DNA of 64,000 nt from Sinorhizobium numidicum (GTDB lineage Bacteria; Pseudomonadota; Alphaproteobacteria; Rhizobiales; Rhizobiaceae). How positions within the stretch are numbered: the first letter of the stretch is position 1; each line of letters begins with the position of its first letter. Shown piece by piece: positions 36,521-45,908 of the stretch. The stretch covers positions 1,488,001 to 1,552,000 of the forward strand of contig NZ_CP120367.1 of NCBI RefSeq assembly GCF_029892045.1, given 5' to 3'. A model generated the notes under the pieces. That model saw only the letters and a program-made list of their open reading frames with translations. It was not told the origin of the DNA and made no database searches. The translations under genes were made by a program, and so were the position numbers.

Positions 36521-38764
36521 TTACGCCACGCGTGCCCGGGTCTTCCAATCGATCAGTGCCCGCAGCCGCACCAGTTGCACCGGCTTGGCGAGCACGGCGA
36601 ACGACATTTCGTTGCTGAGCCGCAGAAAATCCCGCTGCCGGTTGGCCGAAATGATGACCGCTGGGATTTCGACTCCCGCCAGCGCGCGCAGCGTACGGAT
36701 CGTTTCTATGCCATTGTCGCCGTCGTCTAGCTGATAATCGGCCAGCAGAATGTCGGGCGCAGTGCCGATTTCCTGCATCAGCGCCGCAGCATCGGCCGTC
36801 GAGCCGGCCGCCAGAACGCTCGCTCCCCAGCTCTCCAGCATCTGCGTCATCGCGTGAAGCTCGTCGGCATCGTTCTCGACAACCATGACGATGAGATCGA
36901 GGCTGCCATCGAGCATCGGCTCCATTATCGGATCTTCGCAGGCGCTGGCATGGCCAGGCACGGCCAGTGGCACCTCGATCGAAAAGACGGAGCCACAGCC
37001 GGGCCGCGACACCAGCCGGATGGGATGTTCGAGATGCCGGCAGGCGCGCTCGACGATCGACAGGCCAAGTCCCATGCCGGTGCCTTTCCCCGCACCGCCG
37101 GCCCGGGTGAACTCGTTGAAGATCCGTGTCTGGTCCTCCTCCGAAATGCCGATACCGGTATCCCACACTTCGATCAGCAGCCGATTGCCGCGCAGGCGGC
37201 AACCAACCAGCACACGGCCACGCTCCGTATACTGAACGGCGTTCACCACCAGGTTCTGGATGCAGCGCATCAGGTACCGCTGATCGCTGGTGACCCAGCG
37301 CGTGGAAGGGACTATCCGCAGATCTATCCCCTTTTCTGTCGCCAAGGGCGCCAGATCCTCGGCCAGGCCCTGCAGCAGCCTTCCAAGGCTGAACGAAGTG
37401 ATGTTGAACTCGGCCCCAGAACTGTCGAGGCGCGAAATATCGAGAAGCGCCTGCAGAAGCGATTCGATCGAGGTGAAGGAGCGGTTGAGCCGGCTGACGA
37501 CTTCCGTCGCCCCCGGCTGCTCTACCGTATCCGTCAACATCGAGAGATAGAGTTTCGCGGCATTGATCGGCTGAAGAAGGTCATGGCTGGCGGCCGCCAG
37601 AAAGCGGGTCTTGGATGTGTGAGCTGCTTCGGCCGCTTCCTTGGCCAGCCGAAGCGCGCCTTCGATCTTGGTTTGCTCATTGGCATGGATCTGCAGCAGG
37701 CGATTGGCCTCAGTCAGTTCCGCGGTCCGCTCCTGTACACGTCGCTCCAGAAGCGCCGCCGCCTGGGTCTCCGTCGTCACGTCCATGATCGACACGATGA
37801 ATCCGTCGTCAGGCAAGGAACGGATGCGGATGTCGAGGCTCATCCCGTCGCGCCGCCGGAACCGTTCCTGCGCCGTCTCGCCGCGGCGCATCGCCTTGAA
37901 CCAGCCCGCAAATTCGGACCGACCGCCTTTGCGGTCGAGAATCTCGTGACGCTCGACATGTTCAACGATGCGCTGGAAGCGACTTCCCTTCTTCAGAAGC
38001 GACAGCGGCACGCCGAGAAGCTCGCCGAAGCGTTCGTTGCGAACAAGCAATTCGCCGCGCGAAGAAAACGTGCAGATGCCGAGCGACATGTGATCGAAAG
38101 CGGCCTGGAGGAAATGAGCCTGCTGGTCGATCAGGCGGTTCTTCTCGCGCCGGTTCTCCCGCACGATGTCGGTGATTTCGGTCTGCAGGACGGTGATGTT
38201 GTCGGAACTGGTCTGCCTGTAGGAGATCTGGAACCAGCGGTCGTTCCTGAGCGCCATCACGAAGGACGAAAAGCGCTGACCGAGCCTCTGCGCCTTCACC
38301 ATCGGCTGGGCGCGGCCAGTCACCCCTTTTTCGTCCGGGTTCAGATATTTGCTGGCGTTGACGGCCGCGAGATAGTCATCGAAACCGAGGCCGGGTTTGA
38401 TTAGCGGCTCGACATCCGGAAGCAAGTGCCGGAACTGGGCATTGCACACCTGCAACCGGTCTTCAGAGAAGAGGGCGAAGCCGCCTTCCATGGCCACCAT
38501 GGCATCGGCAAGGTTTCTCTGGATGCGCTCCTGCGCCTGATACGCGATCTCAAGCTCGCTCGACGCCCTGCCGAGCGTGTCGAGGGCTTTTTCCAGATCC
38601 TTGGTCTTTTCCCAGACCTCGGCCTGCAGGGCGATGGCCGATTCGAAGAGCGAATAGGCAGAGCCGCCGACTTCATGACCGCGCTCGGCCCGGTTGATCA
38701 GGGCCTCGATAATCTTGGCCTGCTTGGCAATCTGGATCTCGTACGGTTCATCCGGATCGATCAC
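36521..38764 (-). CDS. Cytoplasmic PAS hybrid histidine kinase with receiver domain
   Basis: 747 aa with no membrane segment. A coiled-coil-like N-terminal helix is followed by a PAS-like domain (MEGGFALFSEDRLQVCNAQF near 95), a second PAS (MSLGICTFSSRGELLVRNER near 240), HisKA with phospho-acceptor His394 in ASHDLLQPINAAK, HATPase (NLVVNAVQYTERG, DTGIGIS, GTGMGLGLSIVE) and a C-terminal receiver with Asp676 in LLADYQLDDGDNG. This resembles the NahK/ErcS' kinases of quinoprotein ethanol oxidation control. Start GTG 38764 overlaps the FIST gene stop. Confidence 0.9.
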   Translation of the reverse strand: MIDPDEPYEIQIAKQAKIIEALINRAERGHEVGGSAYSLFESAIALQAEVWEKTKDLEKALDTLGRASSELEIAYQAQERIQRNLADAMVAMEGGFALFSEDRLQVCNAQFRHLLPDVEPLIKPGLGFDDYLAAVNASKYLNPDEKGVTGRAQPMVKAQRLGQRFSSFVMALRNDRWFQISYRQTSSDNITVLQTEITDIVRENRREKNRLIDQQAHFLQAAFDHMSLGICTFSSRGELLVRNERFGELLGVPLSLLKKGSRFQRIVEHVERHEILDRKGGRSEFAGWFKAMRRGETAQERFRRRDGMSLDIRIRSLPDDGFIVSIMDVTTETQAAALLERRVQERTAELTEANRLLQIHANEQTKIEGALRLAKEAAEAAHTSKTRFLAAASHDLLQPINAAKLYLSMLTDTVEQPGATEVVSRLNRSFTSIESLLQALLDISRLDSSGAEFNITSFSLGRLLQGLAEDLAPLATEKGIDLRIVPSTRWVTSDQRYLMRCIQNLVVNAVQYTERGRVLVGCRLRGNRLLIEVWDTGIGISEEDQTRIFNEFTRAGGAGKGTGMGLGLSIVERACRHLEHPIRLVSRPGCGSVFSIEVPLAVPGHASACEDPIMEPMLDGSLDLIVMVVENDADELHAMTQMLESWGASVLAAGSTADAAALMQEIGTAPDILLADYQLDDGDNGIETIRTLRALAGVEIPAVIISANRQRDFLRLSNEMSFAVLAKPVQLVRLRALIDWKTRARVA

Positions 38765-39930
38765 AGCGGTGCGCCTCCCTTTGGCCGGAAAAAGGCGACG
38801 CCGACAAAGGTCTGGTTCACATGCACACCGAGATGCTGTTCGCCATAGGTGCTGAAGCCGACGACCCGGCGCTGCCGGAACTGCTCGGACGCTTCGCCGT
38901 CCAGGCCCTTGCGCTCGATCTCAAGCTTGCGCAGATAGCAGTCGAAACCAAGGATGAAATCGGGCGCTTCACCGTCCTTGTCGCTGACCGCAAGCCCCGT
39001 ATCGAGCGTGCGGATGATTTCCTTGCCGCGACCGAGCGTCAACAGCAGGCCGTCGTCGATCGCCGAAAGGAAGGTGAGGCCATGTTCGCCGTGAATCTGC
39101 TGGATCGCCCGCACATGATAGAGATTGCGATTGCGCACCAGCACCGGGTTCTCGGCGAAAATCATCGGCGACAACTCGGCAACCGGCACCTTGACAAGCC
39201 GGGCATATTCCTTTGCCGCCGGTGAGCCGTTAATCTCCAGAACCAGCCGCTCCTCCGGAACGGCCCGGGTAACCACCATGCGTTTTTCCGTGGGCTGGAA
39301 ATGGTCGAAGCCGAGACCGCTAAAGGCCAGATCGGTCTCCAGCAGAAGAAGAAGCGCGGCGTTGCTGTGGAACTCTCCATTGCGCAGCACCTGCGTACGC
39401 TCGAACCGCAGCCCGTCGCCGGCCGACCCGCCAAACACGGGAATGTCCTTCAGTCCGGCCTCCAGGGCAGCCACCAGGATATCCTCCTGTTTGGACAGCC
39501 CGTCGGCAAAGATCAGGGCAAGGCGCTTTCGGCCCGGCGTTGCGCGAAACTGCGCGGCGAGTCGCTCCGTCTGCGACACGACATCGGCAATCGAAAACGG
39601 CGAGATCGGTTCGAACAGGGTCGAGGCCACCCGAAAGTGACGCCGCTCGAAGGCGATCGCCAGCAATGCGTCGTCTTCATACCCCCGCGACGTGATCTGG
39701 CCGGCCGTCGTGCAACCGAAGACAACCATATCCGGTAACGCCCCTCGCAGGGACTTGGCAACGTCATCGGGCTGCAGTCTGTTCGGCACGAACAGAAGGA
39801 CGAAGCTTGGCCTTGCCGTGGCGAGCTGCCGTCTGATCTCGGCAAGGGCAACGGCTGCATCATCGGCATGCGATACGGCGAGCCGCACCGCCTCTGCCGG
39901 ATTGCGGTCAAGATCGTCGACAGCCGTCAT
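38761..39930 (-). CDS. FIST-domain sensor protein
   Basis: 389 aa. FIST-N (SFVLLFVPNRLQPDDVAKSL, VFGCTTAGQITSRGYED near 70-90, PVFGGSAGDGL near 165) and FIST-C (AKEYARLVKV, FSTYGEQHLGVHVNQT near the C terminus). FIST proteins are predicted small-ligand sensors encoded beside histidine kinases. It is cytoplasmic. The gene lies between the response regulator and the hybrid kinase, overlapping the latter by 4 bases, so it is likely the ligand-sensing partner of that kinase. Confidence 0.92.
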   Translation of the reverse strand: MTAVDDLDRNPAEAVRLAVSHADDAAVALAEIRRQLATARPSFVLLFVPNRLQPDDVAKSLRGALPDMVVFGCTTAGQITSRGYEDDALLAIAFERRHFRVASTLFEPISPFSIADVVSQTERLAAQFRATPGRKRLALIFADGLSKQEDILVAALEAGLKDIPVFGGSAGDGLRFERTQVLRNGEFHSNAALLLLLETDLAFSGLGFDHFQPTEKRMVVTRAVPEERLVLEINGSPAAKEYARLVKVPVAELSPMIFAENPVLVRNRNLYHVRAIQQIHGEHGLTFLSAIDDGLLLTLGRGKEIIRTLDTGLAVSDKDGEAPDFILGFDCYLRKLEIERKGLDGEASEQFRQRRVVGFSTYGEQHLGVHVNQTFVGVAFFRPKGGAPL

Positions 39931-39978
39931 GCGCCGTCATCCTCCACTTCCAGGCCCGGGGCCTTGTGCCGGCATGCC

Positions 39979-40668
39979 TCATTGCAGGCTGTGGCGGATG
40001 GAGACTTCGCGCACCAGCATCGCCGCCTGTGTGCGATTATGGACGCCCAGACGCCGGAGAAGCGCCGTGATATGGGCTTTGACGGTGGCCTCGGCCAGTT
40101 GCATCTCGTAGGCGATCAGCTTGTTCGGCATCCCTTCGCAGATCAGCCCCAGAATGCGGGTCTGCTGCTGCGACAAATGGGCGATTTTGCGCGAGATCGT
40201 TTCCACCGACCGGTCCGTGGCCGGGGCGCGGGCAGGCATCGTGTAGCCGGGCGGCACATAGGTCTTGCCGTTCCAGATATCCTGCATCGCCTCCTGGAAA
40301 TGCTGGCGGCCGATATCCTTGGGGATGAAACCCGCGGCACCGGCGGCAATGACCGACTGGATGACACCTTTGGACGTGATCGCCGAGATCACGATCACCG
40401 GGACATCGGGCGTCTTTTCCTTGATCTTCAGAAAACCGCTCAGACCCGACGCATCGGGCAGATTCAAATCAAGTATGATCAGATCGGGGGAAAACCGCAG
40501 TCGCAGTTGCTGCAGCGCCTCACCCAGCGAAGTCGCTGTCCGAATTCGACGCGTATTGAAGGTGCTTTCCATCGTCGCCGCTAGAGCATCGCAATAGAGC
40601 GGATGATCATCGATCACCAGCGCCGATTTTATCGAAAGCGAGTGGTCGGACAAAGCGGTCCGCGACAT
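39979..40668 (-). CDS. LuxR/NarL-family response regulator
   Basis: 229 aa. The receiver has acidic pair Asp20-Asp21 in VIDDHPLY, phospho-acceptor Asp67 in LIILDLNLPDASG, and the conserved Lys in GFIPKDIGRQ. The LuxR helix-turn-helix follows near 170-220 (QQTRILGLICEGMPNKLIAY, ATVKAHITALLRRLGV). GGGAGGAGCGCC precedes ATG 40668. First gene of the regulator-FIST-kinase operon. AgmR/ErbR-type regulators of this kind control PQQ dehydrogenase genes in pseudomonads, making the neighbouring xox island a plausible target. Confidence 0.92.
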   Translation of the reverse strand: MSRTALSDHSLSIKSALVIDDHPLYCDALAATMESTFNTRRIRTATSLGEALQQLRLRFSPDLIILDLNLPDASGLSGFLKIKEKTPDVPVIVISAITSKGVIQSVIAAGAAGFIPKDIGRQHFQEAMQDIWNGKTYVPPGYTMPARAPATDRSVETISRKIAHLSQQQTRILGLICEGMPNKLIAYEMQLAEATVKAHITALLRRLGVHNRTQAAMLVREVSIRHSLQ

Positions 40669-41086
40669 GGCGCTCCTCCCAAAAATATTTTCTAGTTAAG
40701 GGAGCAGCCTCAAACGACTCCAAACATCACCGGATAATATCTCTGCTCCCAATGCGGCCATGCTCTCCTCAGCACGACAGCAAGGAGTTTGTCGCATAGT
40801 TTTCCAGGCCGTGCAAATCCCGAGTGCAGGGCTCCCGCAATTGCGGGACCATCCGCCATCCGGCGGCAACGTGCAGGAGGCGACGTCATGTTGCTCGGAC
40901 AAGTTCGGCGGTGGGCGGTGACAGCAAGTTCAGGCAGGCGTTTCGGTCACGGCTTTCCATTGCGCATTGCGCGTAGGCGATGAAGGTGGATGGCAAATAC
41001 GGAGTGTTTCGGATGCACCAACAGCCCACTCGGCAGCGTCAAGAAAGCTTGCCCACATCTGTAGGGATGCCCCTACAGCCGAGTTG
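40669..41086. other. Intergenic region upstream of the response regulator
   Basis: About 420 bases without a credible gene. It contains CTCCCGCAATTGCGGGA near 40830-40846 and the perfect hairpin at 41059-41078. The promoter of the regulator operon should lie in the lower-coordinate part. Confidence 0.5.
41059..41078. repeat. Perfect 8-bp hairpin after the DUF3307 gene
   Basis: CTGTAGGG and CCCTACAG around ATGC, eight bases beyond the stop of the minus-strand operon ending at 41087. There is no adjacent T-run, so a transcript-end stabiliser or weak terminator is inferred from position only. Confidence 0.4.
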
Positions 41087-41464
41087 TCACGCCAGCGCGG
41101 CGAAGATCAAAACTGCATAGGTTAGTTGGTGCATCAATTGATCGGCGCCATGCATTGCCCAGAAGGCACGTGTAGTTGCATCGGCGCGGCTGTGGTGTGA
41201 CAGGGCGGCCTTCACATGATCGATCAGGTAGTGGACAACGAACTCGGCTAGTACGAGAATGGCGCCGCGTTCCAAACCGACACCGGCCATTGTCAGCGCC
41301 GGAATGGTTCCAAGGGCATGAACGCCAGCGTGAACATAACCGCCGATCATCCGGAAGTCGCCTTTGCCGCGCAGAATCCAGGCCGGCTGCAGCACGTAAT
41401 CAGCGACAAAATGCTTGACCTGCATGCAAGCGAGCATCGCCACCGTCGTCATCGCCATTTCCAT
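41087..41464 (-). CDS. DUF3307-like membrane protein
   Basis: 125 aa with several hydrophobic helices. The MQVKHFVADYVLQPAWILRG N-terminal signature and VVHYLIDHVKAAL near residue 85 fit DUF3307 membrane proteins. ATG 41464 follows AAGGGAGGAAGCA located inside the 3' end of the cyclase gene, so the two overlap by 65 bases. The longer open frame is rejected because it has no better start. Last gene of the bufferin/ndh/cyclase operon. Function unknown. Confidence 0.78.
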   Translation of the reverse strand: MEMAMTTVAMLACMQVKHFVADYVLQPAWILRGKGDFRMIGGYVHAGVHALGTIPALTMAGVGLERGAILVLAEFVVHYLIDHVKAALSHHSRADATTRAFWAMHGADQLMHQLTYAVLIFAALA

Positions 41465-43322
41465 TGCTTCCTCCCTTGGATGCAAGGTCAAAACGGTCAA
41501 TCGTATGGATCGCAACCGGCTTCGCCTTCCCGCGAACGGTGGCAAGGCCGAGCGACCTGATCAGCGGTATTGCGCCGAACCCTCGCGCGGTGGCTTCGCC
41601 GAGCACGATTTCGACGCCATGCTCCTTGGCGACCCCCACCAGACGGCTGGCCAGATTGACCGTGTCGCCGATGGCGGTGTAGCTCAGCCGCTCCGCGGAT
41701 CCGATGTTGCCGATCAGCGCCGTCCCGCTGTTGATGCCGATACGCACGCGAACTTCATCGTGCTCGGGCGAGACCGGCTGTTGCTCATGCATCTTCTCCC
41801 GGATCGCGATCGCGGCGCGACAGGCTCGCGCCGCGTGATCGGCCTGCCTCCCTGGCGCGTTCCAGATCGCCATGACGGCGTCGCCGATGAACTTGTCGAC
41901 GGTGCCGCCCTCGGCATGAACCGCGCCGACGGCAATCGTCAGGAAACGCGTCAGCTGCGGCTCGACACCTGGCCCGAGCCTTTCCGTCAACTCCGTGAAG
42001 CCAGGTAAATCGGCGAACATCACCGTTATTTCGCACAACTCGCCGCCCGGCTTCGGCTCGATGCTGCCTTCGACCAGGGGGCGCACGACGTCGAGCGGCA
42101 TATAGCGCGCGAAAGCCGAAAGCCCTACCGACATGCGATTCAGCGCCTGGGAGAAATCGTTGAGCTCGGCGAGAAATGTGGGTTGATGCCGGACACTCTC
42201 CAACGAGAAACGCTCGACGGCGCGCAACTGCGCCGCAAGGCGGCCGAGCGGACGGGCAAAGAGGAGATTGGCGAAGGCGACCGCCGTTACTGCCGCCAGC
42301 CCAGCGATGGCGAGCACGACGATGGCAATACGCCGAATATTCTTGTCTATGCTGCCCGCGAAGGTCGATCGCGGAGTTGCAGTGACCAGCCGCCAGTTTT
42401 CGAATGGCAGTCGCGAGGACGACACGAAGACGGGCCCCAATGCCGCATTTTGCATCACGACGCGAAACGCTGTGCCCCTGTTGATTGCCACAGCCTCAGC
42501 CGCGGCCGCCGCAACCGCATCGGAGGCGGGGAAATCGGAGAAATGTGCTGCCATCACGCCGTCGGAGGGCTCCGAGGTTGCCAGCACGCGGCCGTTCTCA
42601 TCAAGGACGAAGGCTTTGCTCCGAGCCGGAACATTGAGTGCTTGGAGCGCTTGCGATAGACGTCTCAGGCTGACTGCCACCATCACCACGCCTGTGAACT
42701 TGCCGAAGGTCTCGACGCGCTTCGACAATACAATGGAAGGCTCGAAGCCGTTCGGCAGAACATTGGTGACTGTCCAGACCGGATCCCCGCTCTCCTTACC
42801 GTGGCGATACCAAGGCGCGCCGAGTGCCACATAGGCGCTCTCGGCCTTGACGCGCTGCTCAAAGAAGATGTCCCCGGGGATCGGTCGATAGAGGTCACGT
42901 CGAAGCGGTCGGGGTTCTCCCGGTGCGGCAGCCCCGATTTCAACCATTTCGATCGAGCCGTCGGAGGTCGCATGCGAGCCGAAGAAGCGCCCATCCGGGA
43001 AACCGAATCCGATCCAGGCTATCGCCGGCTGCTCCCGCAGCAGCGAAAGGAAAAGGAATTCGCGCTTGACCTCATCATCGGCCATGATCGCACCCTGGAA
43101 GAAAATGGAACGGACGATCTCGGCGGTACTCGACACGAGAGCCAGGGTCGAGGAGAGGTCATTCCTGACGGATCCGGCCGTCTGCGCATCGAGGCTCGCG
43201 ACGATTTCTTCGACGTTTTCGCTGGCGGCGCGCTGCCATATGAGGTGGATGAGCGCCGCGGTGGACAGAACAGCGAGCAACAGCAGCACGACGACGACCT
43301 GTCCCAGCTTCGGGCGATACAT
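41400..43322 (-). CDS. Membrane class III adenylate/guanylate cyclase
   Basis: 640 aa. TM1 at about residues 8-29 (VVVVLLLLAVLSTAALIHLI), a periplasmic cache-like sensor domain, TM2 near 335-355 (IAIVVLAIAGLAAVTAVAFA), a HAMP-like linker, then a class III cyclase domain. The metal Asp lies in VMFADLPGFTELTE and GDAVMAIW, substrate Lys in VDKFIGD, and adenine/transition-state residues in YTAIGDTVNLASRL. All key positions look intact, so it should be active; ATP is more likely than GTP. It starts 4 bases after the ndh stop. Confidence 0.9.
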   Translation of the reverse strand: MYRPKLGQVVVVLLLLAVLSTAALIHLIWQRAASENVEEIVASLDAQTAGSVRNDLSSTLALVSSTAEIVRSIFFQGAIMADDEVKREFLFLSLLREQPAIAWIGFGFPDGRFFGSHATSDGSIEMVEIGAAAPGEPRPLRRDLYRPIPGDIFFEQRVKAESAYVALGAPWYRHGKESGDPVWTVTNVLPNGFEPSIVLSKRVETFGKFTGVVMVAVSLRRLSQALQALNVPARSKAFVLDENGRVLATSEPSDGVMAAHFSDFPASDAVAAAAAEAVAINRGTAFRVVMQNAALGPVFVSSSRLPFENWRLVTATPRSTFAGSIDKNIRRIAIVVLAIAGLAAVTAVAFANLLFARPLGRLAAQLRAVERFSLESVRHQPTFLAELNDFSQALNRMSVGLSAFARYMPLDVVRPLVEGSIEPKPGGELCEITVMFADLPGFTELTERLGPGVEPQLTRFLTIAVGAVHAEGGTVDKFIGDAVMAIWNAPGRQADHAARACRAAIAIREKMHEQQPVSPEHDEVRVRIGINSGTALIGNIGSAERLSYTAIGDTVNLASRLVGVAKEHGVEIVLGEATARGFGAIPLIRSLGLATVRGKAKPVAIHTIDRFDLASKGGSNGNGDDDGGDARLHAGQAFCR

Positions 43323-43326
43323 GGCG

Positions 43327-44637
43327 CTACTCGTTTTGCCCGGTGATCAGCCGGACGGCGCGATCGTTTCGGACATAGGCTAAGGCCCAGTCGAGAAAGA
43401 CGACGAGGCGGTTGCGGAAGCCCACGAGGAACCAGAGGTGGGCGAAATTCCAGACGAGCCACGCCGCATAGCCTGAGAGCCAGGCCTTTCCGAAATCCGC
43501 GACCGCGGCCTTCCGCCCGATGGTCGCGAGATTGCCGTAGTCGCGATATCGAAAAGGCGCCGTTGACCGGCCGGCTATCTGGTCCAGGATCGCGCGGGTC
43601 GCATAGCGACCCATCTGCTTGGCCGCCGGCGCCACGCCGGGAACGGGGCGCCCGGTTGCATCGATCACGGCAGCGGTGTCGCCGATCACGAAGATCTCAT
43701 CATGCCCGGGCGGATTGAGGTGCTCGTTGACCTTCACCCGTCCGGTGCGGTCGGCCGGCGCACCGAGCCACTTCGCCGCCCGCGAGGCCATGACGCCGGC
43801 AGCCCAGAGAACGCAGGCCGAACCGATTTCCGTTCCATCGCCAAGCTGTACGCCGCGCTGGTCGCAGCCTGCGACGGCGGAGCCCAGCACGACCTCAACG
43901 CCAAGCGCTTCGAGTTGATCGCGAGCCTTGCCAGAAAGCGCCGGCGGCATGGTCGGCAAGATCCGTTCACCCGCCTCGATCAGTATGACGCGGGTGGACG
44001 AGGCATCGATGTGCCGGAAGTCGCGAACGATCGTCTTTCGGGCAAGCTCGACGATCGCTCCAGCAAGCTCGACGCCGGTCGGCCCCCCACCGACGACGAC
44101 GAAGGTCAGCAGTCGCTCGCGCAACTGCGGATCTTCGGTCACCTCCGCCCGTTCAAAGGCCGAGAGGATGCGCGCCCGGATCGCCGTCGCATCGGCGATG
44201 GTCTTAAGGCCCGGCGCATGATCGGCCCATGCATCGTTTCCAAAATAAGTGTGGCGCGCGCCGGTCGCGACGATCAGGTAATCATAGGCTATGCGACGAC
44301 CGGTGGTGACGACGCATCTTGCTGCCACGTCGATCGACTCGACCCTGTTCATCAAGACCGTGGCATTCGATTGCCGCGAAAGGATGCGCCGGATCGGCAT
44401 GGCAATCTGCGCCGGAGAGAGCCCGGCCGTTGCGACCTGATACAGCAGTGGCTGGAACAGGTGATAGTTTCGCCGGTCGATCACCGTGACGTCGACCGGT
44501 GCACGCCGAAGCGATATCGCCGCGCTCAAGCCGCCGAAGCCTGCGCCGAGGATGACCACGCGCGGCCGAGGCTCGGGCTGGTGCGCGCCGGTCGTGCCGG
44601 CACGCACCGATGCGCTTTCGTGTAGCGTCACGACCAT
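43327..44637 (-). CDS. ndh: Type II NADH:quinone oxidoreductase
   Basis: 436 aa FAD protein. The first dinucleotide fold is VVILGAGFGGLSAAISL near 28, followed by NYHLFQPLLYQVATAGLSP. The second, NADH-binding, fold is TFVVVGGGPTGVELAGAI near 170; IFVIGDTAAV binds FAD. The hydrophobic C-terminal stretch (NFAHLWFLVGFRNRLVVFLD) is the usual membrane anchor. GGAGG lies within the DoxX 3' end; only 3 bases separate the two genes. It would pass NADH electrons to quinone without proton pumping. Confidence 0.92.
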   Translation of the reverse strand: MVVTLHESASVRAGTTGAHQPEPRPRVVILGAGFGGLSAAISLRRAPVDVTVIDRRNYHLFQPLLYQVATAGLSPAQIAMPIRRILSRQSNATVLMNRVESIDVAARCVVTTGRRIAYDYLIVATGARHTYFGNDAWADHAPGLKTIADATAIRARILSAFERAEVTEDPQLRERLLTFVVVGGGPTGVELAGAIVELARKTIVRDFRHIDASSTRVILIEAGERILPTMPPALSGKARDQLEALGVEVVLGSAVAGCDQRGVQLGDGTEIGSACVLWAAGVMASRAAKWLGAPADRTGRVKVNEHLNPPGHDEIFVIGDTAAVIDATGRPVPGVAPAAKQMGRYATRAILDQIAGRSTAPFRYRDYGNLATIGRKAAVADFGKAWLSGYAAWLVWNFAHLWFLVGFRNRLVVFLDWALAYVRNDRAVRLITGQNE

Positions 44638-44640
44638 CGC

Positions 44641-45114
44641 TCAGCCTCCGGCGCGGATGCGTTGCGCGATAAGGTGATCTACGGAAACGAAGCCGGCGCC
44701 ACGCGAGAGCATGAGCAGAAGAAGGCTCGCCCACATCAGATGCTCGGCCCAGTGGCCGGGATAGACGAAGACCTGGATGGTGGCGACGACGCCGAGAAGC
44801 ATCAGCGAGGCCAGCCGCGACAGCAACCCGATGGACAGCATCACGGCACCGCTGAGCTCCGCCGCCGTCGCCATGGTTGCCGCGAGAGCGGGATCGATCA
44901 GCGGCAACCGGTACTCGAAGGCGAACAACTGCAGCGTCACCGGCCACGAGCCGAGCTTCGTCTGGGCGGATTGCCAGAAGACCTCGGCGACGGCGACGCG
45001 CGCGCCGAGTTGCACGATCGACAGCGGCAGCGCCGTCGCCCACTCCACGAGCCTGTCGTGAAGCCTGTAGATGGATCTCGAACCGCTTGCCGGCGTGATG
45101 TGCATCGTGGTCAT
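44641..45114 (-). CDS. DoxX-family membrane protein of bufferin operon
   Basis: 157 aa with four predicted hydrophobic helices and the DoxX pattern (VAVAEVFWQSAQTKLGSW near 45, AELSGAVMLSIGLLSRLASL near 87). ATG 45114 overlaps the bufC-like stop (ATGA), with AGGAGAAAATGTC as ribosome binding site. DoxX proteins occupy the fourth place in known bufferin operons (bufD/gfnD). Confidence 0.88.
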   Translation of the reverse strand: MTTMHITPASGSRSIYRLHDRLVEWATALPLSIVQLGARVAVAEVFWQSAQTKLGSWPVTLQLFAFEYRLPLIDPALAATMATAAELSGAVMLSIGLLSRLASLMLLGVVATIQVFVYPGHWAEHLMWASLLLLMLSRGAGFVSVDHLIAQRIRAGG

Positions 45115-45908
45115 GACATTTTCTCCTGGTTGGACCTGTCCTTCATGCGATGGATGCCGGTCACCAGCCCATTGACGAAAAGGCTGGTCAGCGCCCGGGC
45201 GAGATCGAAATCAGGCGATCGACGACAGGCGCGGGAAACGGCAGCTTCGAGGCTCCTGCCGCGCATCAGCTCGTATCGAAATGCGAATTCCGCAGCGTCG
45301 ATGCGCATGAAGCGCACGGCGTCCCCGTGTCGCCAAAGCGCAATGCGTTCCGCTCCGCGCCGCAGGGCGAGGAGCTTGTCCGGATCTGCACCCTGCTGGT
45401 GTGCCGTCCAGACGCTGAGGGCGGGCCAACGGCAGAGCAAGAGCCTGAGCGACGGCTGCAAGGTCAGCTCCAGCGATCCGCTCGAAAGCCCCTCATATGC
45501 CTCGATGAGCGTAGATGACCGCTTCAGCGGCGCGTCGAGCGCTTCGGCGATGTGCCACTCCAGCCGCGCGGTCTCGGCGACGAAAGGCATTGTGGCGGTT
45601 TCCTCGAAGCGCGCGAGGAACGCGGCGAACCCAGCACCATAGCGGGCCAGCCGCGGCTCGCTCGGCGGGTGACTGCGGATGAAGCAGCTGGCGACGAAGC
45701 TGAAGTAGCGCTCGTCGAGCAACTGGACCGTAACCGGAAATACAGCCTTCAACGTCGCTGTCAGCGAGGCGCGCGTGTTGTTCCGGTAGATGTTAAGCCG
45801 CCGGGCCGGATCGAAGCGGCCGCGCGCCAGGAGCGGCAGGATATCGACCGGCTCGGCCGTGATGACCGCGCGTGCGACGACGCTCTGCAGGCTTTCAATG
45901 GAGGACAT
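45111..45908 (-). CDS. bufC: BufC-type (DUF2063/HvfC) partner of MNIO enzyme
   Basis: 265 aa. The N-terminal DUF2063 region is recognisable (RRLNIYRNNTRASLTATLKA near 36, FPVTVQLLDERYFSFVASCF near 58, ETARLEWHIAEAL). Such proteins bind the MNIO enzyme and deliver the precursor peptide. ATG 45908 overlaps the 3' end of the MNIO gene by 14 bases; the longer frame upstream reads bufB in another frame. It is coupled to the DoxX gene downstream. Confidence 0.88.
   Translation of the reverse strand: MSSIESLQSVVARAVITAEPVDILPLLARGRFDPARRLNIYRNNTRASLTATLKAVFPVTVQLLDERYFSFVASCFIRSHPPSEPRLARYGAGFAAFLARFEETATMPFVAETARLEWHIAEALDAPLKRSSTLIEAYEGLSSGSLELTLQPSLRLLLCRWPALSVWTAHQQGADPDKLLALRRGAERIALWRHGDAVRFMRIDAAEFAFRYELMRGRSLEAAVSRACRRSPDFDLARALTSLFVNGLVTGIHRMKDRSNQEKMS

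Noticed and set aside
35739..37202. 487-codon minus-strand open frame extending the 225-aa exported protein
   Set aside because: The upstream part is antisense-like, Arg-rich and overlaps the hybrid kinase. The signal peptide and ribosome binding site fix the start at 36416.
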